Source: Bacteroidales bacterium (GTDB lineage Bacteria > Bacteroidota > Bacteroidia > Bacteroidales > UBA10428). Taken from it: a stretch of 5,516 nt of DNA. Shown piece after piece: positions 1 through 5,415 of the stretch. Where the stretch lies: NCBI GenBank assembly GCA_016926235.1, contig JAFGOZ010000513.1:1-5516 (forward strand). The letters are read 5' to 3'. The notes under the pieces were generated by a model. That model saw only the letters and a program-made list of their open reading frames with translations, did not search any database and was not told the DNA's origin. Numbering within the stretch: position 1 is the stretch's first letter; every line of letters starts with the position of its first letter. Both the position numbers and the translations under genes were made by a program.

Positions 1-135
1 AAAATAAAACTGGCATTAGGAGACAGTACGGAAGCAAAAAAATGCTTTGAGAAATTATTAAAAGTTCCGGAACCAATTGCTGAAGAGATGCGCTACCAGG
101 AAGAGGTGAAGGAATTATTGAAGGAGCTTTCATAA
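1..135 (+). CDS. C-terminal end of a TPR-like helical protein (partial, 5' end outside window)
   Basis: Frame 1 is open from the first base to a TAA at 133-135 and gives 44 residues. The tail is rich in Lys, Glu, Leu and Ala, with a pattern like a tetratricopeptide helix pair (GDSTEAKKCFEKLL, then a second helix EEMRYQEEVKELLKEL). Alternating charged and hydrophobic positions and the 'G-D-x-x-x-A-x-x-x-F-x-x-L-L' spacing resemble the second half of a TPR followed by a capping helix. TPR proteins are protein-interaction scaffolds, but the full-length function cannot be judged from this tail. It converges with the 257-2116 gene and shares a terminator hairpin with it. Coding status is fairly safe because of the helix periodicity and the terminator just after the stop; the TPR assignment is inference. 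Confidence 0.6.
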   Translation, partial: KIKLALGDSTEAKKCFEKLLKVPEPIAEEMRYQEEVKELLKELS

Positions 136-149
136 ATCCGGATTCCTAT

Positions 150-178
150 AAAAAAAGGCCGGAGATCTCCCCGGCCTT
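150..178. terminator. Rho-independent terminator, bidirectional, strongest for the minus-strand gene
   Basis: A perfect 8-bp stem pairs AAGGCCGG (155-162) with CCGGCCTT (171-178) around an 8-base loop. On the minus strand the stem is followed by seven T residues (complement of A150-A156), the classic intrinsic terminator layout, so it should end the transcript of the 257-2116 gene about 80 bases after its stop. On the plus strand the following sequence is T-rich only in patches (ATATATTCATTTT), so termination of the gene ending at 135 is plausible but weaker. Confidence 0.85.
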
Positions 179-201
179 CCATATATTCATTTTGTAACTT
201 G

Positions 202-248
202 TCCCGATTTATTGGGATACCTTGCACCCTGTACTTTGGGTTCAGGGT
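202..248. repeat. Two small inverted repeats in the 3' region of the T9SS cargo gene
   Basis: Between the stop codon at 257 and the terminator there are two short hairpin-forming repeats. ACCCTG (226-231) pairs with CAGGGT (243-248) around an 11-base loop. TCCC (202-205) pairs with GGGA (214-217), extended by G-U and A-U pairs in plus-strand RNA only. They lie in the minus gene's 3' untranslated region and could be 3' stability structures or remnants of a dispersed repeat. Neither has a T tract, so neither is a terminator by itself. Confidence 0.35.
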
Positions 249-256
249 TTGGTTTT

Positions 257-2116
257 CTACTGAACAATAATCCTTGTATTGTAAGTTTCTTTCTCGGTAT
301 TCAGTTTCAGAACATATATTCCCTTTTTCAGTCCTGAAACATCCAGGCTGATTGCACTGGTATTGTGGAAGGATTCTCTCAATACAAGTTGTCCGGTCAC
401 ACTGTATATTTCAACATCCAGGTTTTGTGACAGTAAGTTTGCATCAATGAAAAGTTGTTCATTGGCCGGATTGGGATATACATTAAATTCTCCCTCCACT
501 ACTTCTTCGATACTGGTTGCACCTTTCACATCAAATTCCATGTAATCGTAATAGACCAGACTGTCAGCCGGGAAAGGCAGACATAAATCCATCACCCAAT
601 ATTCCAGTGTATATGTCTCTTCACTGAGGAATCCAAGTGAGAAAGTATCAATTCCGCACCCGTAGGGGCTCATGGAACAGCTGTTGAAATAAGCGTATAA
701 CGTGATGTGGTGCGCGGGGATATCGATCCATGTATTCATCCAACAGATACCATGTGTGACAACCATAACTTCTTCCCCTGCAACGGGTTGTTCAGGAATA
801 ATTTCGAGATAAACCGGGTATTTGGTCGTATCCTGTACAAAGAAATCAATATAATGATTCATTGGGACGCAGTTCTCATTGGTTACATTAATGGTATAAT
901 CAAGGAAATGATACCCTGCATTGAGCCTGCCAACAGGTATGGTATCAACGGATTCACACATGTACGTCAGCATGCCTATCTCATGATAGGCATTTACATG
1001 TATTCCTCCTATGGCACCATTGGAAGGATCGCCCGTATCATCGAAATCCACAGTATAATTCGTCATCGCACAACCACCTGAGGTGAACATGGAATGGCAT
1101 ACTACTTTAACTTCATCAGTAAAAGTGGGATTCTGCGGAATGATTTCAAGCTTTAATATCTCAGAACAGTAATGAGGTGGATAAATGGTATCAGTCACCA
1201 TCCTTTTAATTTTTTTCTCCCATGGATCCAGTAGCCAGAAATTGGATCCATCCCAGGTAAGGTCTGATGCATACAGGTCAAATTCCAGCTGACGATCCCA
1301 GTCTTCATAAGCCATTGAATCTTTAATAATCAGCGGCAGGATGGAATATCTCATCACAGGATCCACGGGCCAGATAATTGTACTATCTCCGTCCTGATCA
1401 GGGTCACTTCCTGCTGAAACATTTCCATTATCATCTCTTGTTCCCCATGGATAAACTACTTCCCAGGGATGATCACGAATGGCCCATAATTCTTCTTTGA
1501 CAGACTCCATTCCGGAAGGATGGGGACAGCACATTTCTGTAATATGGTTATTGCTGATTTCAACACGGTACAGGCATGGTCCCCAGCCGCCGTTATAAGA
1601 AACAAAAAGGCTCCCATCGTGGTAACTGAGACCCATAAGATACCGGTACGAAGAATGCACTATTCCATCTTCATTATAATAGATCAGGGAATCTATATAT
1701 ATCAAAGAATCTTTAGGGCCTGTCCAGAAATAATAGGGTACTAGCAATGTATCCAGCACTTCTCCCGTTTCCGCGTTCATTTTAAACAACAGGGCTTTCT
1801 GGGAACAAAACCAGGGAAATGCAATGGTGTCCCATTCGTCTGATACCACCCACAGGTAATCGCCTTCAAAGGTCAAACCTGTAATATGTTTCCGGGGTGC
1901 TTTGAGCGTTAAAACAAAATCCGCATATGGATGAAATTTGACAATATTACCGTTTTCCACATCACTGGCCCAGAACCAGCCATCTTTATAGGTCAGTCCC
2001 CAGGGATTTTCAGTCGGGACATCTATTTCTTTATCAGGCACCAGGATGACTTTCTGCGCCTGGACTGATAATGTAATGATACTCAATATGATGAGTAAAA
2101 TGTATAATTTTTTCAT
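257..2116 (-). CDS. T9SS-sorted secreted protein with propeller-like N-terminal half and duplicated C-terminal domain
   Basis: This 619-aa protein starts with a signal peptide (residues 1-20: Lys-Lys, an Ile/Leu-rich core, then SVQA before Gln21). Residues about 35-308 repeat a 'GL-T-x-x-G-x-x-W-x-x-D' theme (PWGLTYKDGWFWASD at 38-52, ITGLTFEGDYLWVVSD at 78-93, MGLSYHDGSLFVS at 161-173, SDLTWDGSNFWLLD at 284-297). That pattern is typical of NHL/YncE-like beta-propellers. An acidic DPDQDGDS at 238-245 resembles a calcium-binding loop. Residues about 317-430 and 433-531 look like two related copies of a beta-rich domain. Residues 541-619 match a T9SS type A sorting domain: YPNPA at 547-551, then a beta-sandwich ending KKGIYVLKL and R-I-I-V-Q. 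Such proteins cross the outer membrane by T9SS, and the C-terminal domain is then removed. The start fits the signal peptide, and no Shine-Dalgarno is visible. Export and sorting are well supported; substrate or binding partner is unknown, and no catalytic motif was seen. Confidence 0.93.
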   Translation of the reverse strand: MKKLYILLIILSIITLSVQAQKVILVPDKEIDVPTENPWGLTYKDGWFWASDVENGNIVKFHPYADFVLTLKAPRKHITGLTFEGDYLWVVSDEWDTIAFPWFCSQKALLFKMNAETGEVLDTLLVPYYFWTGPKDSLIYIDSLIYYNEDGIVHSSYRYLMGLSYHDGSLFVSYNGGWGPCLYRVEISNNHITEMCCPHPSGMESVKEELWAIRDHPWEVVYPWGTRDDNGNVSAGSDPDQDGDSTIIWPVDPVMRYSILPLIIKDSMAYEDWDRQLEFDLYASDLTWDGSNFWLLDPWEKKIKRMVTDTIYPPHYCSEILKLEIIPQNPTFTDEVKVVCHSMFTSGGCAMTNYTVDFDDTGDPSNGAIGGIHVNAYHEIGMLTYMCESVDTIPVGRLNAGYHFLDYTINVTNENCVPMNHYIDFFVQDTTKYPVYLEIIPEQPVAGEEVMVVTHGICWMNTWIDIPAHHITLYAYFNSCSMSPYGCGIDTFSLGFLSEETYTLEYWVMDLCLPFPADSLVYYDYMEFDVKGATSIEEVVEGEFNVYPNPANEQLFIDANLLSQNLDVEIYSVTGQLVLRESFHNTSAISLDVSGLKKGIYVLKLNTEKETYNTRIIVQ

Positions 2117-2259
2117 AATAAAGTAAAGTTAGGAAGTTTTGTTATTAAGATGAAAAAATGTTTAAAGAGGTTGCGTAGTGTAGCTCTGATCATTGATATC
2201 AAAGTAACTTAAAACCACATTCAATCTAAAAGTGAATTATTTCTACTATATTTGATTAA
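2117..2259. promoter_or_regulatory. Divergent promoter region between the T9SS cargo gene and the HEPN-MNT pair
   Basis: This 143-base AT-rich gap must drive both divergent units. For the HEPN gene the best candidate is TATATTTG at 2247-2254, an exact fit to the Bacteroidetes -7 consensus TAnnTTTG; no TTG stands at the usual distance upstream. A 10-base perfect palindrome, TTGATATCAA (2193-2202), lies about 57 bases before the HEPN start and could be an operator, but short AT-rich palindromes are common by chance. For the minus gene only a one-mismatch -7 match (TTACTTTG, complement of 2200-2207) was found. The region is assigned by position; the individual elements are inference. Confidence 0.4.
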
Positions 2260-2580
2260 ATGGAAAATAAAGGTTTTGATAGCGAAAAATTAATTAAGTA
2301 CTGGATTCTAAGCTCAGATGAAGATTTTGATACAATGATGATAATGTATGATTCCGGGAGATATCATTGGGCTTTGTTTTTAGGACATCTTATGATTGAG
2401 AAATTGTTAAAAGCATGTTACATTAAATTTAATAACGATTATCCTCCCTACATTCATAATCTATTGCGTCTAGCTGAATTGTCTGGTATTAAATTGGAAG
2501 ATGACCAGAAGCTATTTTTAGCTACGGTGACAGCTTTTAATCTGAATTCACGCTATGATGATTATGAAATGAGCTTTTAG
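2260..2580 (+). CDS. HEPN domain protein, truncated by an in-frame TAG (putative toxin of a HEPN-MNT module)
   Basis: The 106-aa product matches the N-terminal three quarters of a small HEPN-domain protein of the type paired with MNT nucleotidyltransferases. Helix 1 carries LIKYWILSSDEDFDTM (11-26). Helix 2 carries YHWALFLGHLMIEKLLKACYI (35-55), with the family's 'H-x-x-I-E-K-x-L-K-A' core. A loop with PPYIHNLLRLAEL follows (62-74, His66), then SRYDDYEMSF (97-106) just before the stop. Family members are usually about 130 residues with one more C-terminal helix, so this one is short. Known HEPN-MNT partners act as an RNase toxin and an adenylylating antitoxin; here the strict R-x4-6-H motif of HepT is not evident. 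An in-frame TAA at 2257-2259 rules out an earlier start. The ORF is more AT-rich than the genes flanking the pair. Family assignment is strong. Whether the protein is functional is doubtful because of the premature stop described in the next entry. Confidence 0.85.
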   Translation: MENKGFDSEKLIKYWILSSDEDFDTMMIMYDSGRYHWALFLGHLMIEKLLKACYIKFNNDYPPYIHNLLRLAELSGIKLEDDQKLFLATVTAFNLNSRYDDYEMSF

Positions 2581-2667
2581 CAGAAGTGTACTTTTGGATT
2601 TACCAGTAATTGGATCGATCAATTAAAAATCTATAGGTCATGGATAAAGGGATTATTAAATCAATAA
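2578..2667 (+). pseudogene. Disconnected C-terminal part of the HEPN gene after the premature TAG
   Basis: Reading straight through TAG 2578-2580 in the HEPN frame gives 28 more sense codons ending at TAA 2665-2667. They start QKCTFGFTSNWIDQ and continue to LKIYRSWIKGLLNQ. This is what family knowledge predicts for the missing end: the RYxDYxxSF segment is normally followed by an aromatic residue or His, then K-K-C/A-T, an F/Y-T, and a helix with W-I and a second W. Restored, the protein would be 135 aa, the usual family length. The simplest history is a single substitution of a Tyr codon (TAC/TAT) or a Gln codon (CAG) to TAG. The last 28 bases overlap the MNT gene in another frame. A sequencing error or stop-codon readthrough remains possible. 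Confidence 0.75.
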
Positions 2668-2954
2668 ACAATTTTATTTCTTTGATCAGGAAAAATCATA
2701 AAGGAGTTGAAAGAGCATTTATTTTCGGCTCCTATGCAAGAAATCTTGAAAATAAAGATAGTGACATTGATATAGCATTAGTATTTGAGAGTATAAGTGA
2801 TAGCGAAAAATTTGATTTGCAGGTTCAGTTAATTTTACTTGCTTCTCAAATAGATTCAAGGATAGAACCACATCCAATTTCCAAAGCCGATTTTAATTCA
2901 AATAAACCTTTTATTGCTGAAATCCAAAAAACAGGAATTGAGATTAATCTTTAG
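2640..2954 (+). CDS. MNT-type minimal nucleotidyltransferase (putative antitoxin of the HEPN-MNT module)
   Basis: This 104-aa protein is a minimal nucleotidyltransferase of the DNA polymerase beta superfamily. The nucleotide-binding signature GSYARN (30-35) is followed by SDIDIALV (41-48), giving the two metal-binding acids Asp42 and Asp44. The strand 'DSRIEPHPI' (72-80) supplies the likely third acid, Glu76, and the tail F-I-A-E-I-Q-K-T-G-I-E-I is also typical. All catalytic positions look intact and the length is normal. In studied HEPN-MNT pairs the MNT protein neutralises the HEPN RNase by attaching AMP to it; that activity here is inferred from family. The ATG lies 60 bases after the premature HEPN stop, but inside the HEPN frame if that stop is ignored, giving a 28-base out-of-frame overlap that suggests translational coupling in the ancestor. 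Only a weak AGG, too close to the ATG, could serve as ribosome binding site. The TAG stop shows TAG is used for normal termination here. Confidence 0.9.
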   Translation: MDKGIIKSINNFISLIRKNHKGVERAFIFGSYARNLENKDSDIDIALVFESISDSEKFDLQVQLILLASQIDSRIEPHPISKADFNSNKPFIAEIQKTGIEINL

Positions 2955-2976
2955 ATATGTTGCTTCTTATTAATTC

Positions 2977-2996
2977 TACTTTACAATATTAAAGTA
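2977..2996. terminator. Weak AT-rich inverted repeat between convergent genes (possible bidirectional terminator)
   Basis: TACTTTA (2977-2983) pairs with TAAAGTA (2990-2996) around a 6-base loop, in the 47-base gap between the MNT gene and the convergent PQQ-like gene. Position suits a shared terminator, but the stem has only one G-C pair and neither side has a clean T run, so intrinsic termination would be poor. Confidence 0.3.
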
Positions 2997-3001
2997 CTTA
3001 T

Positions 3002-4228
3002 TCACTTTACAGTCCATAATGCAAGTGTTTCATTATCTTTCACATAAATACGATTGCCTGTTAATAAAGGATGTGCATAAACCGGAGTATCTGCAACCTT
3101 ATAACGGACAACTTCTGAATAGGCACTTTTATCTGTTTTAAAGACCACTAATTCTGAACTGCTGGGTAAAGCGATCATAACAGATCCTGCATCCAGTATT
3201 GCTCCGAAATTCTTGTGCATGGAAGTATCCGCCCATGCGGTCTGGCCATTTTGAGTATTTATGCAGAATAATTTACCCGCCTGGGTGAGGCCAAATAAAG
3301 CACCTTCCTTGATAACAGGTGTATTGTATGATGGATTTAAGTCAGGATTGTGCCATAATTCAACAGTTTTATATCCATCACCCTGTTTTTGAACTTCAAT
3401 AGCTCTTATACCTGTTCCCTGTCCTGTATAAATTATAGTCTGGCCATCAATCATGGGACTGGCAGAATTATAAAACCTTCTCTCAGGAAGTGTCGGGATC
3501 TGCCATTGGACCTTGCCATCCGATAATGCTAAGGCCATAAGATTTTTATCTGTCTGCATGATGATTTGTTTTTTACCATCCATTGTTATCAGAATAGGAG
3601 AAGAATATGACGGTCCATCACCTTCCCATTTCCACTTAATATTTCCGGTTGATAAATCGAAGCCGATAATTTTACCGTCCTCAGCACCTCCCAGATGGGC
3701 TATGCATAATCCATCTTCAACAATGGGTGACATGCCTGTAAAAAACTGTGGAAGACCCTGGGTAAATTCCTTTTTACGCCAGAATACTTTACCTGAATTT
3801 GCATCCAGGCAGGATAGAATTCCGTTAACTCCAAGAGTAACAACTTTCCCTTCGGCGATAGTTGGTGTACTTCTCGGTCCAGGATGAGATGCCGGTGGAC
3901 CTGTTACAACACCGGCTGTATAACTGTCTTTCCAGATCTCTTTACCGGTATTGGCATCGAGGCAGCGTAGAATTTCATAATCCTCCTGACGGGAGAAGAT
4001 GTATAATTTCTGACCAACCAGTACCGGTGAAGCATCTCCAAAACCTACCGTAACTTTCCAACTCTGAGTCAGTTCCTTTGGCCATGTTTGAGGCACATTA
4101 AACCCGGTTACTTTCCCATCGCGGTTGATACCCCGCCACTGGGGAAAATCCTGGGAGAATGATGTCGCAGGAATAACAAGGAGAAGAATTCCTGCAGCTA
4201 AGATGATGGATAGAATTGTGTTTTTCAT
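3002..4228 (-). CDS. Exported PQQ-like beta-propeller repeat protein
   Basis: This 408-aa protein has a signal peptide (residues 1-26: Lys3, a long Leu/Ile core, then SFSQ before DFPQWRG). The mature start, QWRGINRDG (30-38), is the hallmark opening of PQQ-like (PQQ_2/YrrB-type) propellers common in Bacteroidetes and Planctomycetes. Propeller blades are marked by repeated 'L-D-x-x-T/S-G-K-x-x-W' motifs: LDANTGKEIWK (90-100), LDANSGKVFWRKKE (141-154), FDLSTGNIKWKWEG (190-203), LALSDGKVQWQ (233-243) and INTQNGQTAW (323-332). The fold is clear. The dehydrogenase active-site features of true quinoproteins (adjacent-Cys disulfide, catalytic Asp motif) are not seen, so a structural or ligand-binding role is likelier than PQQ-dependent oxidation. 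Location is probably periplasmic, since no T9SS tail or lipobox is present. The gene stands alone, convergent with the MNT gene and divergent from the lipoprotein gene. The start is set by the signal peptide; no Shine-Dalgarno is evident. Confidence 0.9.
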   Translation of the reverse strand: MKNTILSIILAAGILLLVIPATSFSQDFPQWRGINRDGKVTGFNVPQTWPKELTQSWKVTVGFGDASPVLVGQKLYIFSRQEDYEILRCLDANTGKEIWKDSYTAGVVTGPPASHPGPRSTPTIAEGKVVTLGVNGILSCLDANSGKVFWRKKEFTQGLPQFFTGMSPIVEDGLCIAHLGGAEDGKIIGFDLSTGNIKWKWEGDGPSYSSPILITMDGKKQIIMQTDKNLMALALSDGKVQWQIPTLPERRFYNSASPMIDGQTIIYTGQGTGIRAIEVQKQGDGYKTVELWHNPDLNPSYNTPVIKEGALFGLTQAGKLFCINTQNGQTAWADTSMHKNFGAILDAGSVMIALPSSSELVVFKTDKSAYSEVVRYKVADTPVYAHPLLTGNRIYVKDNETLALWTVK

Positions 4229-4440
4229 TTCTTTTTTTGTTTAGATGGTAATTTCTTTACGACAATTCAGTAATAAGAAATAATTCAGATAATATTAACA
4301 TTACTTTATATATTGTATACCTTTGAATATAAAAATAGTAAACGAACAATAACCATACACACTTTTAAATAAAAATAAATATAGATAATCTTCTGGTAAA
4401 TTTTTTAAGAGGTCCTTTTAAGATAGTATAGAATACTACT
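4229..4440. promoter_or_regulatory. Divergent AT-rich intergenic region with a candidate -7 element for the lipoprotein gene
   Basis: This 212-base spacer separates the divergent PQQ-like and lipoprotein genes and must hold both promoters. On the plus strand TACCTTTG (4318-4325) fits the Bacteroidetes -7 consensus TAnnTTTG exactly and would give a leader of about 110 bases. No TTG was seen at the expected -33 distance. On the minus strand no exact match was found. No RNA gene or strong hairpin was recognised. Confidence 0.35.
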
Positions 4441-5109
4441 ATGATCAAAATTAAATCCATAATACTAATAGTGATTTTAATATTAATAGTTATGAATTCC
4501 TGTATTGAGGAAGATGAAAATCCAGCTAAAGCAGAAGGTTATGTTATTGATATAATTACACATGAGAGATTGGGCAACACAGAAATACGAATCTTGGAAT
4601 GGCGCGAATCCTGGTTCTCGGGCTCGGGGGATCCATATTCTATAATAAAAGAAACAGGTTACACAGATACAGACGGCCATTTTCTTGTCAAATATTTTTC
4701 AAATCCCAAATATGAATATACCCTGGGTATATTCAGAGAGTTGTATTTTGAAGAAGATCGTTTTACTTTACCCTTACAATATAATTTTGTAAAACTTGGT
4801 ATTTTCCCGAAAGGTTTTATTAAAACTCATGTAACTAATAGAATAGACACTGCACGGTTTATAGAATTTTTTTATACTCCATACTTTAATTCCCAGGAAG
4901 TATATAGATACGGCTTTGAAAATTGCAATATATTAACAGCTGCTTTTACTGATACAACATTCATTACCACAACGGTGGGAGGTGTAACGAATAACCTTAA
5001 AATTTTATACTATTATTGTGATTCTACGCTTGATAATATTGTAGCAAAAGACACATCTTTTTCAACCCGTATTCATGATACAGTTCATCTTAATATCAAC
5101 CTTTATTAA
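4441..5109 (+). CDS. Lipoprotein with carboxypeptidase-regulatory-like N-terminal domain, function unknown
   Basis: The 222-aa product begins with two Lys residues and a hydrophobic Ile/Leu/Val run (residues 7-18) ending in MNSC, so Cys21 is the likely lipidated residue (a relaxed lipobox with Met at -3). The next residues, I-E-E-D-E, form an acidic cluster like the lipoprotein export signal that sends Bacteroidetes lipoproteins to the cell surface. Residues about 30-98 resemble a CarboxypepD_reg-like beta-sandwich: AEGYVIDIITHERLGNTEI (31-49), then ETGYTDTDGHFLVKY (71-85), with the conserved 'T-D-x-D-G-x-F' turn. Such domains occur in surface binding and transport proteins. Residues 100-222 are rich in Thr, Asp and aromatics, probably beta-rich, with two Cys (162, 193); I do not recognise this part. 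Base composition is more AT-rich than in the two propeller genes. The gene is monocistronic, with the next gene about 300 bases away. Lipoprotein status is fairly sure; role is unknown. Confidence 0.8.
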   Translation: MIKIKSIILIVILILIVMNSCIEEDENPAKAEGYVIDIITHERLGNTEIRILEWRESWFSGSGDPYSIIKETGYTDTDGHFLVKYFSNPKYEYTLGIFRELYFEEDRFTLPLQYNFVKLGIFPKGFIKTHVTNRIDTARFIEFFYTPYFNSQEVYRYGFENCNILTAAFTDTTFITTTVGGVTNNLKILYYYCDSTLDNIVAKDTSFSTRIHDTVHLNINLY

Positions 5110-5133
5110 GGTTATAAAAGCCATTCATTTTTT
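5098..5133 (+). terminator. Possible weak terminator hairpin spanning the lipoprotein stop codon
   Basis: AACCTT (5098-5103) pairs with AAGGTT (5108-5113) around a TATT loop; the stop codon TAA (5107-5109) lies within the structure. A run of six T (5128-5133) follows only 14 bases later, too far for a standard intrinsic terminator. Overlap with translating ribosomes would also hinder folding, so this is tentative. Confidence 0.25.
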
Positions 5134-5415
5134 GTCTTTGTATACATAAGGAATTTATCCCAGTTCAAAAGAAAGTAAAGATCTTTATAGGCTTTTCTGT
5201 TTAGCTACCCGATGCAAAAATTGGAATTAATAAGTAAAATAATACAGTTGCTTTTTGTCAACTTATCATGCAGATTGTGATATAATCATATATGTCAGCA
5301 ACATAAGAATTAAAAATAAAATTATGATTAACTGTTTCAAATGAAGTATATTTGATTATATTTTATAAATATTCAGGTATTTGACTTTTCTAATTAATCT
5401 ACTAATCCTTCAAAA
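5110..5415. other. 306-base AT-rich non-coding gap
   Basis: No credible coding sequence, tRNA or structured RNA was recognised between the lipoprotein gene and the gene starting at 5416. The region is strongly AT-rich with frequent stops in all frames inspected. Contents are a widely spaced 7-base inverted repeat (AAAAGCC 5116-5122 with GGCTTTT 5190-5196), a 5-bp repeat AGTTG/CAACT (5246-5263), and a promoter-like TATATTTG near the downstream gene. It is long for a simple promoter region, so a small RNA or a decayed gene cannot be excluded. Confidence 0.5.
5347..5354 (+). promoter_or_regulatory. Candidate Bacteroidetes -7 element (TATATTTG) for the gene at 5416
   Basis: TATATTTG fits TAnnTTTG exactly and lies 61 bases before the ATG at 5416, giving a leader of about 55 bases. 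The 12-base string TATATTTGATTA is identical to that just before the HEPN gene (2247-2258). No TTG is found at the usual -33 distance, so this rests on the -7 match and position. Confidence 0.4.

Noticed and set aside
707..1081. 124-codon open frame on the plus strand
   Set aside because: It lies wholly inside the well-supported T9SS cargo gene on the other strand, has no recognisable protein character, and is best explained as an antisense shadow.
2150..2212. 20-codon plus-strand frame starting MKKCLKRLRS in the divergent promoter region
   Set aside because: Very short, no ribosome binding site, no family resemblance; expected by chance in a 143-base gap.
2578..2580. Amber recoding (pyrrolysine-like or genome-wide TAG reassignment)
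   Set aside because: The genes at 257-2116 and 2640-2954 end in TAG at family-appropriate positions, so TAG acts as a normal stop here; a point mutation or sequencing error is simpler.
3513..3887. 124-codon open frame on the plus strand
   Set aside because: Antisense shadow of the PQQ-like propeller gene; the minus-strand frame has clear repeat motifs and a signal peptide.
3002..4228. PQQ-dependent dehydrogenase function for the propeller protein
   Set aside because: At 408 aa it is shorter than true quinoprotein dehydrogenases, and the adjacent-Cys disulfide and catalytic Asp region were not found; only the blade repeats match.
4483..4680. 65-codon minus-strand open frame with several Cys
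   Set aside because: Antisense to the lipoprotein gene, whose plus-strand frame has a signal peptide, lipobox-like site and domain motif.
2247..5358. The two TATATTTGATTA copies as ends of a mobile element
   Set aside because: They are 12 bases in direct orientation 3.1 kb apart, fit promoter positions at both sites, and no transposase or integrase lies between them.
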